A stretch of 64,000 bases of DNA from Devosia sp. GTDB lineage: Bacteria > Pseudomonadota > Alphaproteobacteria > Rhizobiales > Devosiaceae. Shown piece by piece: positions 27,802-36,739 of this stretch. A program made the position numbers and the translations under genes. Numbering within the stretch: the first letter of the stretch is position 1; each line of letters starts with the position of its first letter. Below the pieces are notes generated by a model, which was not told the DNA's origin, made no database searches, and worked only from the letters and a program-made list of their open reading frames with translations. Location of the stretch: assembly GCA_026126125.1 (NCBI GenBank), contig JAHCJW010000002.1, positions 18,470 through 82,469 of the forward strand, read 5' to 3'.

Positions 27802-28825
27802 CGTGTCGTTCCAATTCATCGGCGCGCAGACAGCGCATGACGCGCCCGCCGCGAGCGGGTTCAAGGGCCGGTTCCTTGGTCTGGCAGATCGGCATCGCGG
27901 ATGGGCAACGCGGGTGGAAACGGCACCCGGAGGGCATCGCTGCCGCATGGGGAACGGAGCCGGACAAAGCCTCGATCCGGGCGCCGGCCTCGCCGGTGGG
28001 AATGCTGGCAAGAAGCGCCTTCGTGTAAGGGTGGCGCGGTCGGCGAATGATCTCGCCCACGGAGCCGGTCTCGACCACCTGGCCGCCATACATGACTGCC
28101 ACACGGTCCGCCATCGCGGCCACGACGCCAAAATCATGCGTCACCAGCACGAGTGCCAGATTGAGCTCCCGCTGCAGCCGGCGGATGAGGTTGAGCACCT
28201 GCGCCTGAATGGTAACGTCGAGCGCCGTGGTCGGCTCGTCGGCGATCAGCAGCTCCGGTTCAGAGGCCAGGGCAATGGCGATCATCGCCCTTTGTCTTTG
28301 ACCACCCGACAATTGGTGCGGGTAGCGGTCCAACGCCTCTTCGGGGTCTGGCAGGCCGACATGGCGCAGCCATTCCGCGCCCTTCGCTCGCAGCTCTGCT
28401 TTCCCGGTGAGCCCGGTCAGCCGCAACGCCTCATTGAGCTGCTGGCCGATCGTGAAAACCGGATCGAGTGCTCGCGAAGGATTCTGGAAAATCATGCCGA
28501 TCCGCTTGCCGAGCAACTTGCGGTCGCGGCGCTCGCGTTCGGAAAGGCGGGAAATTTCTTCCCCGTCGAGCTTTACGCTGCCGCGCACGATCGTTCCGCC
28601 GCGCCCGAGCAGGCCCGTCACGGCCAAAACCGTGACGGACTTGCCCGATCCAGATTCCCCAATCAGGGCCAGGGCTTCTCCACGTCGGACCTCGATGGAG
28701 ACATCCGAGCAGACTTCAAGCACACCGCTATATGTGACCGCCATGCCCTCCACCGAGAGCGCAACGGGGCTTGTCGCACTCGGGGTGGTTGCCTCGGACA
28801 CGCCGGTTGGGGCCATGGCGGTCAT
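27794..28825 (-). CDS. dppD: oligopeptide/dipeptide ABC transporter ATP-binding protein (DppD/OppD-like)
   Basis: A 343-residue ATPase: Walker A GESGSGKSV, Q-loop FQNPSRALDPVFT, signature LSGGQRQRAMIAIAL, Walker B LLIADEPTTALDVT, H-loop VTHDFGVV, and the C-terminal cysteine region CRFHPRCPSAMPIC. An N-terminal tail of about 20 residues rich in T, S and A precedes the first strand. It follows the binding-protein gene by five bases and overlaps dppF. Confidence 0.92.
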
Positions 28826-28830
28826 CGCGC

Positions 28831-30432
28831 TTATCTTTCGATCCAGACTTCAGACAGGCTCGGGAAACCCTGCGTGATCATCGGGTTCCAGCCGCGGATG
28901 TCGCCCTGCGCCGGGTGCAACAGGACAGCAGCCCAGATCGGCAGGGGGTTCTGGATGTTCTGGTAGACATAGCGCTGGATTTCCCAGATTTTTTCCTGGC
29001 GCTTGGCCACATCCACAATGCCCTGCTGCTCTTCAATCATCGCCGTCAGAGTGGGATCATTGATGCCGGTATAATTGCGCACGGCACCGGGCAGATAATG
29101 GCTGGTGAAGTATTCATCCGCCTCGGCGAACGGGCTCATCATCAGGAACATGGCCTGGAAGTCGCCCTCCTTGCCCATGGCCTGCCCAGCGACGGGGTCG
29201 ATCATCTTGATCTCGGCAGTGACGCCGATTTCTGCCAGGTCCTGCTGGATCCATTCGGCTTCACGAACGAATTCCTCACCATAATTGAGCACGGTGAATT
29301 CAAAGCTGAACCCTTCGGGATATCCGGCTTCAGCGAGCAGCGCCTTGGCCTTTTCATGGTCTGGCGTGCCGTAGAGGGCAATGCGCTCTTCTTCCGGCAA
29401 GGTCTGGGCATTCAGGGCGGGTCCGACCACGCCACCGATGCCACCACCGCCACGCACCACCTCGCCAAGACCCATGCGGTCAAGGGCGAGGTTCATGGCC
29501 TGGCGCACTTCAAGGCTGGCGAAAGGCTCGAAGCCCGGATTGAGATAGAGCTCGCTCTGCGTGTTGGCCGTGGTCTGCACGTCCTGAATGTCGGGCACAG
29601 CCTGCTTCAGCCCTTCCATCTGCGTCAGGTTCAGCGGGCCGAACCAGATGTCGACCTGGCCGGAGCGGAACGCCATGATGCGGGCGTTGAGATCCTTGAT
29701 CGGCAGGATTTCGACCTCGTCGACATAGGGCAATTGCTCGCCGTTCTCGTCCTTGCCGAAATAGTTCTCGTTGCGGACATAGTGGGTGGCAACACCGGCT
29801 TCGTCGCCAGTGAGAATCCACGGGCCGGTGCCGATGACGGTGACGTTGCGGTCATAGCCGCCATCGAAGGCTTCCGTGGGCAAGATCCACATGTTCTGAT
29901 GCGCCAGGTTCTGCAGCAGCACGACATTGGGGCGCTTGAGCGTGATCACCACGGTCTTGTCGTCAGGCGCAGTGATCGCGTCGACAGTGGACAGAAGACC
30001 CTTCTGCACACCGCCCGCAATGATGGCATCATAGGTCGCAACCACGTCGGCCGCCGTAACTGCGCGCCCGGAAACCGGGGCGATATCCTGCCAGACGGCG
30101 TCCCTGATCTTGAACGTATAGGTTAGGCCATCTTCGGAGATTTCCCAGCTTTCGGCGAGGCCCGGCTTTGCTACGAACTGGCCATAGCCGATATCATCGC
30201 CGGTCTTCCACTCAACCAGACGGTTCATGGCCAGGCCCAGCCGCGAATGAACGGCAAACTCGGTGCTGGCGAGCGGATCGAAATTCGGAGCATCGGCGTG
30301 CACGTTGATGACGACCTTGCCACCATGCTTTTCCTGAGCCATGGCCGGCGGCGCCACAACCATTGCCGCCGCGATGGCGAGCGCAGGAAGTGCGGTGACG
30401 AATGCGTAACGGGCGAGTAGTCGTTTTAACAT
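28831..30432 (-). CDS. ABC transporter substrate-binding protein, family 5 (peptide/nickel type)
   Basis: A 533-residue periplasmic protein. The signal peptide MLKRLLARYAFVTALPALAIAAAMVV to AMAQ is followed by GGKVVINVHADAPNFDPL, the usual start of DppA/OppA-type proteins. The long frame extends 37 codons further, but ATG 30432 places the signal peptide at the N-terminus. It lies between the permease and ATPase genes, an unusual but known order. Family 5 proteins carry peptides, opines, glutathione or N-acyl amino acids; the operon's amidase and acyl-CoA ligase favour an acylated amino compound. Confidence 0.92.
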   Translation of the reverse strand: MLKRLLARYAFVTALPALAIAAAMVVAPPAMAQEKHGGKVVINVHADAPNFDPLASTEFAVHSRLGLAMNRLVEWKTGDDIGYGQFVAKPGLAESWEISEDGLTYTFKIRDAVWQDIAPVSGRAVTAADVVATYDAIIAGGVQKGLLSTVDAITAPDDKTVVITLKRPNVVLLQNLAHQNMWILPTEAFDGGYDRNVTVIGTGPWILTGDEAGVATHYVRNENYFGKDENGEQLPYVDEVEILPIKDLNARIMAFRSGQVDIWFGPLNLTQMEGLKQAVPDIQDVQTTANTQSELYLNPGFEPFASLEVRQAMNLALDRMGLGEVVRGGGGIGGVVGPALNAQTLPEEERIALYGTPDHEKAKALLAEAGYPEGFSFEFTVLNYGEEFVREAEWIQQDLAEIGVTAEIKMIDPVAGQAMGKEGDFQAMFLMMSPFAEADEYFTSHYLPGAVRNYTGINDPTLTAMIEEQQGIVDVAKRQEKIWEIQRYVYQNIQNPLPIWAAVLLHPAQGDIRGWNPMITQGFPSLSEVWIER

Positions 30433-30484
30433 TGCAGTGCGTTCCCTTATTGTTATGACTTGGGGCTCGGTCCGCTGGTCTTGG

Positions 30485-31360
30485 CTAGCGGTTGCGAGGG
30501 TCGAGGACGTCGCGCAGGGCGTCACCGATGAGGTTGAGGGCAAGGACGCTGATGGTCAGCATCAGCCCTGGAAAAACGATCAGCCAAGGCGCCTGGCCGA
30601 TAAAGCGCGTGCCTTGAGACAGCATGGTGCCGAGAGACGGATTGGGCGGCGGCGTGCCAACGCCCAGAAAGCTCAGCGCCGCTTCGGTCATGATGGCGAT
30701 GCCAAAGACCAATGAACCAAGCACCAGCATTGTCGGCATCAGATTGGGCACGCCATGGGTAAGCATGATGCGCAGCGGTGAAGCGCCAATCACCCGCGAA
30801 GCCGCGATAAAATCATTGTTGCGTATCTTCATGGTTTCAGAGCGCACCACGCGCACAAAACGGGGGATCTGCGCCAGCGTCACCGCGATGATCACATTGC
30901 GCACGCTCGGCCCCAGCATGGCCGCGATAAACAGCGACAGAACCAGCGAGGGCAGCACGTCGAGCGCCTCGACGATGCGCTGGATGATCACGTCGACCCA
31001 GCCGCCGAAATAGCCGGAAATCATGCCGATGAGACCACCGATCACCATGGTGATGATCACCACCATCAGGCCCACGAGCAAAGAAACCTGGGTGCCGTAG
31101 AGCACGCGGGAGAACACGTCGCGACCGATATCGTCGGTACCGAACCAATGGGTCAGCGATGGCGGCTGCAGGATGGCGCGGCGGTTCTGCACCAGCGGGT
31201 CGAACTGGGCGACCAGTGGAGCAAAAATCGCCAAAGCCAGAACGATGGCCAGGATCACCAATGCGGTGCAGCCAATGGGATCACGAACCAGTGCCTTGAA
31301 GATGGCGAGGGTGCGATTGGTGCGACGGGCCGGGGCCGCCTCCTGGATGAGCGAGGTCAC
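30485..31360 (-). CDS. dppC: oligopeptide/dipeptide ABC transporter permease (DppC-like)
   Basis: A 291-residue permease with an N-terminal cytoplasmic tail, the DppC landmark HWFGTDDIGRDVFSRVLYGTQVSL and the coupling helix VIGASPLRIMLTHGVPNL. Six membrane helices are expected. Its start overlaps the DppB stop by four bases. It pairs with DppB to form the channel. Confidence 0.92.
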   Translation of the reverse strand: MTSLIQEAAPARRTNRTLAIFKALVRDPIGCTALVILAIVLALAIFAPLVAQFDPLVQNRRAILQPPSLTHWFGTDDIGRDVFSRVLYGTQVSLLVGLMVVIITMVIGGLIGMISGYFGGWVDVIIQRIVEALDVLPSLVLSLFIAAMLGPSVRNVIIAVTLAQIPRFVRVVRSETMKIRNNDFIAASRVIGASPLRIMLTHGVPNLMPTMLVLGSLVFGIAIMTEAALSFLGVGTPPPNPSLGTMLSQGTRFIGQAPWLIVFPGLMLTISVLALNLIGDALRDVLDPRNR

Positions 31361-32310
31361 GAGCGGATCCCCCGGATGCGGGGATCGACGAGCCCATAGG
31401 AGAGGTCGACCATCAGGTTGACGATGATGGTGATCAGGCCGTAGGTCAGAACGGCGGCCTGGATCACGGTGTAGTCACGGTTGGCAACCGCCTCGAACAG
31501 AAGATTTCCCAGACCCGGAATATTGAAGATGCGCTCAATGATGACCGTGCCGGAGAGCAGGTTGCCGAACTGAGTGCCAAGAAGTGTGATCACCGGGATC
31601 AGCGCGTTCTTGAGCGCATGGCCGAGATAAAGCCCGGACGAGGAAACACCGCGGGCGCGGGCGGCGCGGATGAAATCAGCGCCGGTCACCTCCAGCATGG
31701 CCGAGCGCGTCAGACGCGACAAGGCCGCGGCCACTCCCAGGGACAGGGCAAGAGCGGGGAAAATAACCTGCTGGAAATTGGCCCAGGGTTCGGCCGAAAA
31801 ACTGCGATAGGGCAGCGGAATGTAATAGCCGATCAGCGCCAGGCCGGTCAGCGTGAGCAGACCAAGCCACAGTTGCGGAATGGCCAGGAAGACGGTCGAC
31901 ATCATGCGCAGCACCATGTCGCCGGCAGTGCCGCGCCACAGTGCCGCCAGAACGCCGGCGCCGACGCCCAAGAGGGCACCCATGACAATGGCAATGATTG
32001 ACAATTGCAGCGTGGGCAGGAGCGCGGCGCCGACCTGAGCTGAAACGGGGCGGCCGGTCCAGAGCGAACTCCCCAGGTCGCCGCTGACGACACCGCTGGC
32101 CCAGACGAGAAACTGCTCGTGGACAGGCTTGTCCAGCCCCATCGCCGCACGCTTTTCCTGCAGCAGCTCTGGAGTGACGGCGCCGGCTTCGGACAATTGC
32201 TGGTTGACGATGTCACCTGGTATCAGGCGGATGGCGACGAAGACCATCAGCGCCACCGCGACCAGGACGAGCACCCCCAGAACTGCGCGCCGGATTGCAA
32301 AAACGATCAT
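31357..32310 (-). CDS. dppB: oligopeptide/dipeptide ABC transporter permease (DppB-like)
   Basis: A 317-residue permease: the N-terminal helix and periplasmic loop (IRLIPGDIVNQQL) are typical for DppB, as are the coupling sequence RAARARGVSSSGLYLGHALKNALIPVI-type region and the ending DLSYGLVDPRIR. It follows the rhodanese gene by three bases and so belongs to the GntR-led operon. Confidence 0.92.
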   Translation of the reverse strand: MIVFAIRRAVLGVLVLVAVALMVFVAIRLIPGDIVNQQLSEAGAVTPELLQEKRAAMGLDKPVHEQFLVWASGVVSGDLGSSLWTGRPVSAQVGAALLPTLQLSIIAIVMGALLGVGAGVLAALWRGTAGDMVLRMMSTVFLAIPQLWLGLLTLTGLALIGYYIPLPYRSFSAEPWANFQQVIFPALALSLGVAAALSRLTRSAMLEVTGADFIRAARARGVSSSGLYLGHALKNALIPVITLLGTQFGNLLSGTVIIERIFNIPGLGNLLFEAVANRDYTVIQAAVLTYGLITIIVNLMVDLSYGLVDPRIRGIRS

Positions 32311-32313
32311 GGC

Positions 32314-32733
32314 TCAGGGCTTCCGCTGCCATTGCGATGTCGCGGCGGCATCCTCGACCGGCTGGCCGGCGCTTTCCCAACCGCCAAAGCCGCCATCGAG
32401 ATGCCAGACATTCTCGTAGCCCATGTCCATCAGCGCCAGCGCGGCAAGAACGGAACGCCCGCCGCCCGCGCAGTAGACGACATAGCGCCCGCTTTCGACG
32501 AAATAGTCCCGATGATAGCCCGTTGCGGGATCAGCCCAGAATTCCAGCATGCCGCGCGGCACGTGACGAGAATTCGGGATTGCCCCCTTGTCGATGCGCT
32601 CTTGAAGTTCGCGGATGTCGATGAGGATCAAGGCCTCGCCATCAGACAGCCGGCGTGCCAATTCATTGGCGGTAAGGGTCGCCACTTGCGGACGCAGACT
32701 GTCCACCCAGGCCATGGTGTTGCGAATAGCCAT
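32314..32733 (-). CDS. rhodanese-like domain protein
   Basis: A single-domain rhodanese of 139 residues. The substrate loop is YCAGGGRSVLAAL with the active cysteine, and LIDIRELQERIDKGAIPNSRHVPRG is the conserved CH2A region. Such proteins move sulfane sulfur between a donor and an acceptor thiol. Its start overlaps the GntR stop (TAATG) and it precedes the permease gene, an unusual position that hints at a sulfur-containing substrate or a sulfur-stress role. Confidence 0.88.
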   Translation of the reverse strand: MAIRNTMAWVDSLRPQVATLTANELARRLSDGEALILIDIRELQERIDKGAIPNSRHVPRGMLEFWADPATGYHRDYFVESGRYVVYCAGGGRSVLAALALMDMGYENVWHLDGGFGGWESAGQPVEDAAATSQWQRKP

Positions 32734-33449
32734 TAGTTTTTTCCCTCAGACGTCTCATCCCTGATCTCGAGCATTGGCGGCGTCAGCGCCCGGCGCAGGC
32801 CATCGAGCGGATCGACTTCACGCACCATGTGCACCTTGGCGTCCCACGTCCCCAGATGGTCGGACATGCAGTCGCAGGCGTGATCCAGCCGACCCGATGC
32901 CAGCGCCTCGACGACCGAGACGTGTTCTTCGTAGGACATGCGGGCATCGCTGGGCGTCTGGTGCCGCATAGTGAAAAGCGTCGTCAGAACAGTGAAATCG
33001 CGCAGCTTTTCGGCCAGGAGGCGATTACCCAGGCACTCAGCGAGGCAGACGTGGAAATTACCCAGCAGATAGCTGCGGCGTCCGACATGACCTTCTGCCA
33101 AAGCCGCCTGTTGCTCTGCCAGATGCGCCCGCAGGCGGAGCAAGAGATGCTGCTCGAGCGGGCGCCCCTTCTGAGCGAAATGGCGCAGAAGACCCACCTC
33201 GACAATCTGGCGAGCATCGTAAAGCTCACGCGCCAACTCGGCGTCGACCTTGGTGAGAAACCAGCCCCGACGCGGACTGACCGTCACGATGCCGCGCGCA
33301 GACAGATCGAGCATCGCCTCACGGACAATGGTGCGGCTGCAATTGAACAGGGCGGCAAGCTCGGATTCACCGAGCCGGGAATCCGGGGTCAGTTGCTGAC
33401 TCAGGATCGCCTCAACGATCTTGCTGCTGATACTGGCGGCAACAGTCAA
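32733..33449 (-). CDS. GntR-family transcriptional regulator (FCD/FadR subfamily)
   Basis: About 238 residues from the TTG at 33449. The winged helix-turn-helix is RLGESELAALFNCSRTIVREAMLDLSARGIVTVSPRRG, followed by an all-helical FCD ligand domain (LGNFHVCLAECLGNRLLAEKL; SYEEHVSVVEAL). TTG is chosen because GGGGAGGG stands six bases before it and the preceding 38 codons read through the operator region. It is the first gene of the long operon ending at 20939 and most likely regulates it and itself through the palindrome at 33465-33489. Confidence 0.88.
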   Translation of the reverse strand: MTVAASISSKIVEAILSQQLTPDSRLGESELAALFNCSRTIVREAMLDLSARGIVTVSPRRGWFLTKVDAELARELYDARQIVEVGLLRHFAQKGRPLEQHLLLRLRAHLAEQQAALAEGHVGRRSYLLGNFHVCLAECLGNRLLAEKLRDFTVLTTLFTMRHQTPSDARMSYEEHVSVVEALASGRLDHACDCMSDHLGTWDAKVHMVREVDPLDGLRRALTPPMLEIRDETSEGKN

Positions 33450-33464
33450 AACACCCTCCCCTAC

Positions 33465-33489
33465 CTTGTATGCAACATTAATATACAAG
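33465..33489. promoter_or_regulatory. GntR-type operator upstream of the Dpp operon
   Basis: CTTGTAT (33465-33471) and ATACAAG (33483-33489) are perfect inverted arms separated by 11 bp, starting 15 bp upstream of the GntR start codon. TTGTAT...ATACAA is the half-site type used by many FCD regulators. Position and sequence support autoregulation. Confidence 0.6.
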
Positions 33490-33647
33490 ATGACCGCCTG
33501 TGCAAGAGGCCGCGCCCCACTTTCACAAGCATGCGCAAACACATCGGAACGGGCAAGAAACACGCTGCTAATTCAATATGTTATAGGGAACGCAAGCACT
33601 GAAAATACGTGCTTGCACGCCAAGAATTTTCGCGTTGGGGAAATTTT

Positions 33648-33663
33648 TTCGAGCGAGCGCTCG
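33648..33663. promoter_or_regulatory. TetR-type operator, copy A
   Basis: TTCGAGCGAGCGCTCG includes the 10-bp palindrome CGAGCGCTCG and differs by one base from the copy at 38727-38742. It lies immediately beyond the TetR stop codon and about 200 bp upstream of the GntR start, so the TetR protein could also touch expression of the GntR/Dpp operon. Confidence 0.55.
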
Positions 33664-34344
33664 TTATCGCGGCGAGATCGCGGCGTTGACGAATGTGTTT
33701 ACCCGCTCGGCATATTGGCCGACGGAAATTCCCGCCTTGCGATATTTCGCGCGCTTTACATACCAATCCTGCAGGAGCGGTTTGATAATCGCGGCCGTCA
33801 GCGGAACATCGTCAATGGCAAAGGCGCCCGAGGCGACACCCCGGCGGAGCACGTCGGCAAAGATGGTTTCCGTAGCCGCTTCGCTCTCAATGGCGATGCG
33901 CTTGGCCGGTTCAGGAAAGGCCTTCGCTTCCATGAAGACAAAGACGAACCAGGGCTGCATGATCTCGGTGAGCTGAATATGCGTTCCGATCAGCCAGTCA
34001 AGATGACGCGCAGGATCATCGGCAATGCCCTCCGGCGCGTCGTTCAGAACATCCTGCGCCGAGGTCGAGACCGCGTCGAGGATCATCAACAGCAGGGTCT
34101 GCTTGTTGTCGAAATAGGAATAGAGTCCACCCATGCTGAGGCCGGCGGTCGTTGCGAGTTCGCGCAATGACATGGCGTGAAAGCCCTGCCGGTTCGACAG
34201 TTTCAGCGTGGACTGAATGATACGGGACAGATTTGCCACGGCCAGATGCGGCTTCTGCACGGAAACAGAGCCGCGATGGCGCTGCAAAAGACGCTCGCAG
34301 ATCGCCTCGGTCGAATAGTCCTGCTGCAATTTCTTCGGCGTCAA
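33664..34344 (-). CDS. TetR/AcrR-family transcriptional regulator
   Basis: A 226-residue regulator. The DNA-binding part is GFHAMSLRELATTAGLSMGGLYSYFDNKQTLLLMILD, preceded by an about 40-residue N-terminal extension (KLQQDYSTEAICERLLQRHRG); the rest is an all-helical ligand domain. It starts with TTG at 34344. It lies at the 3' end of the acyl-CoA operon. A near-identical operator is found just past its own end and at the operon's promoter, so it probably represses that operon and responds to an acyl-CoA. Confidence 0.88.
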   Translation of the reverse strand: MTPKKLQQDYSTEAICERLLQRHRGSVSVQKPHLAVANLSRIIQSTLKLSNRQGFHAMSLRELATTAGLSMGGLYSYFDNKQTLLLMILDAVSTSAQDVLNDAPEGIADDPARHLDWLIGTHIQLTEIMQPWFVFVFMEAKAFPEPAKRIAIESEAATETIFADVLRRGVASGAFAIDDVPLTAAIIKPLLQDWYVKRAKYRKAGISVGQYAERVNTFVNAAISPR

Positions 34345-34395
34345 AATCAGCCCATCCCTGCCCTTAAAACGACATGCGCAAAAGGGCCGGGCAAG

Positions 34396-34549
34396 TCAAT
34401 TGCGAAGTCGCTTCCCGGTTTCGATCATGTGACGGATGCGGTCCTGGCTATTGCGCATGAACAATAGCTCGATGAAGGCGTCGCGCTCCAAGGCCAATAG
34501 ATCGCGCTCACTGACTTCCCGGAACAGGTTACCTTTGTGAAGGCGCCGA
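34396..34549 (-). pseudogene. C-terminal remnant of a FadB/FadJ-like 3-hydroxyacyl-CoA dehydrogenase
   Basis: Directly after the thiolase stop, the minus strand encodes about 45 residues, [20 protein letters not shown] to [14 protein letters not shown], and then stops. This matches the extreme C-terminus of multifunctional enoyl-CoA hydratase/3-hydroxyacyl-CoA dehydrogenases, which commonly end in LEREAF...RIxHMLxTGKPLRN. No start codon or other FadB part is present; the rest of the about 700-residue protein is missing, implying a deletion that joined the thiolase gene to the fadB tail. Confidence 0.65.
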
Positions 34550-35662
34550 TCAGACACGCTCCAATACCATGGCGATCCCCTGACCGCCGCCAATGCATTG
34601 GGTCGCCAGGCCATGACGCCCTGCCCCTTCGGACAATTGCCGGGCCGTTGCGCCGACCAAGCGTGCGCCGGTTGCCCCCAGCGGGTGCCCGAGCGCGATG
34701 GCCCCGCCTGACGTATTAAGCCGGGACGGATCGATACCAAGATCACGACAACAGGCCAGAACCTGCACGGCGAAGGCTTCGTTCATCTCGATGACGTCAA
34801 GCGCGTCGCTGTCGATATTGGCACGGTGCAGCGCCTTGCGCGTCGCTCCGACCGGACCGATACCCATGATTTCCGGATCGCAGCCCGAGGTGGCATATCC
34901 GGCAATACGCGCCAGCGGTTTTAGCCCGAACCGAGCGACCGCATCCGCCGATGCCACCAGCACTGCGGCAGCGCCATCGGTAAGGGGGGAAGCATTGCCA
35001 GCCGTCACCGAGCCATTTGCGTTAAACACCGTATTGAGCGTGCCAAGTTTTTCGAGACTGGTATCGGGGCGAATGCAGCCATCGCTATCGACCTGCCCTA
35101 TGGGAACAAGGGATTGCGTCCCGCGAGACGCTTCGGCCTTGCGATGGCTTTCGAACGCGAATGCATCCTGATCGCCCCGCGATATGCCATAGCGCTCAGC
35201 CAGATTTTCCGCGGTCAGCCCCATATTGAGATAGGCCGCACGGATCGGGTCTGGCCAATCCGGGTTGGGCATGGGGTTGAAACCCATCATCGGCACACGG
35301 GACATGGATTCCACGCCGCCTGCCAGAAACAGGTCGCCCGCCCCCATTGCGATGGCTCCACCCGCCATCTGGATGGCCTGCATGGACGAGCCGCACCAGC
35401 GATTGACCACACAGCCCCCGACGCTGTCGGGCAGGCCGGCGATACGGGCGGCGCAGCGGCCGATATTGAGCCCCTGCTCGCCCTCGGGAAAGGCGCAGCC
35501 GATAATCACGTCCTCGATGGCCGCCGGATCGATACCATTGCGCTCCACCAACGCCTTCAGCACAGTTGCGAGCAAGTCATCGGGCCGCGTCATGGCCAGC
35601 GCACCGCGCTTGGCCGGCGTAAAAGGCGAGCGGGCATAGTCAACGATATAGGCAGCACTCAT
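34550..35662 (-). CDS. acetyl-CoA acyltransferase (thiolase)
   Basis: A 370-residue thiolase. The nucleophilic cysteine is in [14 protein letters not shown], the histidine in [20 protein letters not shown] and the second cysteine in [16 protein letters not shown]. It cleaves 3-ketoacyl-CoA with CoA to acetyl-CoA and a shortened acyl-CoA. It is slightly shorter than the usual 390. ATG 35662 ([13 protein letters not shown]) is chosen; the upstream codons are not family-like. It lies 28 bp after the APH gene in the operon. Confidence 0.9.
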   Translation of the reverse strand: MSAAYIVDYARSPFTPAKRGALAMTRPDDLLATVLKALVERNGIDPAAIEDVIIGCAFPEGEQGLNIGRCAARIAGLPDSVGGCVVNRWCGSSMQAIQMAGGAIAMGAGDLFLAGGVESMSRVPMMGFNPMPNPDWPDPIRAAYLNMGLTAENLAERYGISRGDQDAFAFESHRKAEASRGTQSLVPIGQVDSDGCIRPDTSLEKLGTLNTVFNANGSVTAGNASPLTDGAAAVLVASADAVARFGLKPLARIAGYATSGCDPEIMGIGPVGATRKALHRANIDSDALDVIEMNEAFAVQVLACCRDLGIDPSRLNTSGGAIALGHPLGATGARLVGATARQLSEGAGRHGLATQCIGGGQGIAMVLERV

Positions 35663-35690
35663 CGCGGCACCTTCCACGGGAATTGCGAAA

Positions 35691-36713
35691 TCAGAAGCGG
35701 GCATGATCCGAGACGCCATCGATCACTTCGAGGGCGCGGACGGCAAAGCGGGCGGCAAGCGGCCCCATCGCCTCGGCATTGGCAGCCACGGCATTGCCGC
35801 TGCGCACGCGATCGGCAATACCGACGAAGATCACCGAAAAGCGGAACAGGGCAAAGGCCACGTGAAAGGGCAGAAGCGGCGCATCCGAACCAACATGGCG
35901 ATAATAATGGGCGCAGAATTCGCTCTGGCTGGGAATGCCAAGATCGGCATCGAGCCCCAGAATGCCGCCATATTCATCCGGCGCGGTGTGCCAGGGCATG
36001 CAACAAAAGCCCAGATCGGCATGAGGATGGCCCAGTGTCGACAATTCCCAATCGAGAACGCCGATAACGCGCGGCTCGGTAGGATGGAAAAGCATATTGC
36101 CAAGACGGAAATCGCCATGGGCAATGGCTACCTTGCCATCATCGGGCGGCATCAGCGCCGGCAGGCGGGCTACCAGCGCATCCAGCGCCGCGATGCGTTC
36201 GCCGTCCGATTCATTGTATTGCTTGCTCCATCGTGCGAGCTGACGCTCGAAGTAGTTTCCTGGACGACCATAGTCGCCCAAGCCGATCGCCTCGGGTCGC
36301 ACAGAATGCAGTTTCGCCAGCGCTTCGGCCATGCCGAAGTAAATTGAGCGACGCTCGTCCGGGGCCATGCCAGGCAGGGCGCAATCCTCGAAAACGCGGC
36401 CTTCCAGCCGCTGCATGAGGTAGAATGGAGTGTCGAGCACGTCGGCTTCGGCGTGATAGAGAATAGCCTCCGGGACTGGCACATCCGTTCCGGCAAGGGC
36501 CTTCAATACGCGAAATTCACGGTCAATGGCGTGGGCGCCTCGCAGGATGGGGCCGGAAGGCTGCTTGCGGAGCACCATGCGCCGGCCAGCATAATCGACA
36601 AAAAATGTCGGGTTTGACTGCCCGCCCGAAATCTTCTCGCAAACGGGCGCCTGAGCGGCGCCAAACCGCCCCGCCAGAAAATCATGCAACGCCTTAAGCT
36701 CGCTTTCAGTCAC
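35691..36713 (-). CDS. aminoglycoside-phosphotransferase-like kinase of the ACAD10/LvaA type
   Basis: A 340-residue APH-fold kinase: nucleotide loop GGQSNPTFFVDY, VLRKQP lysine, catalytic loop IAHGDFRLGNMLF and metal motif VLDWELSTLGHPHADLGF. APH-type proteins encoded beside acyl-CoA dehydrogenases (LvaA with LvaC in Pseudomonas; the fused ACAD10/ACAD11 in animals) phosphorylate 4-hydroxyacyl-CoA so that the dehydrogenase partner can eliminate phosphate. It lies between the dehydrogenase and thiolase genes, which supports this role over antibiotic resistance. Confidence 0.85.
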   Translation of the reverse strand: MTESELKALHDFLAGRFGAAQAPVCEKISGGQSNPTFFVDYAGRRMVLRKQPSGPILRGAHAIDREFRVLKALAGTDVPVPEAILYHAEADVLDTPFYLMQRLEGRVFEDCALPGMAPDERRSIYFGMAEALAKLHSVRPEAIGLGDYGRPGNYFERQLARWSKQYNESDGERIAALDALVARLPALMPPDDGKVAIAHGDFRLGNMLFHPTEPRVIGVLDWELSTLGHPHADLGFCCMPWHTAPDEYGGILGLDADLGIPSQSEFCAHYYRHVGSDAPLLPFHVAFALFRFSVIFVGIADRVRSGNAVAANAEAMGPLAARFAVRALEVIDGVSDHARF

Positions 36714-36739
36714 GCCGACCTCCCTTACCCACGTCCGGT

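Noticed and set aside
34371-34390. GACATGCGCAAAAG resembling the GCATGTC ends of the MITE
   Set aside because: Only one partial arm is present, with no TA-flanked partner nearby.
35691-36713. Aminoglycoside resistance gene
   Set aside because: The APH fold is present, but the gene sits within an acyl-CoA operon and matches the ACAD10/LvaA pattern, not resistance enzymes.
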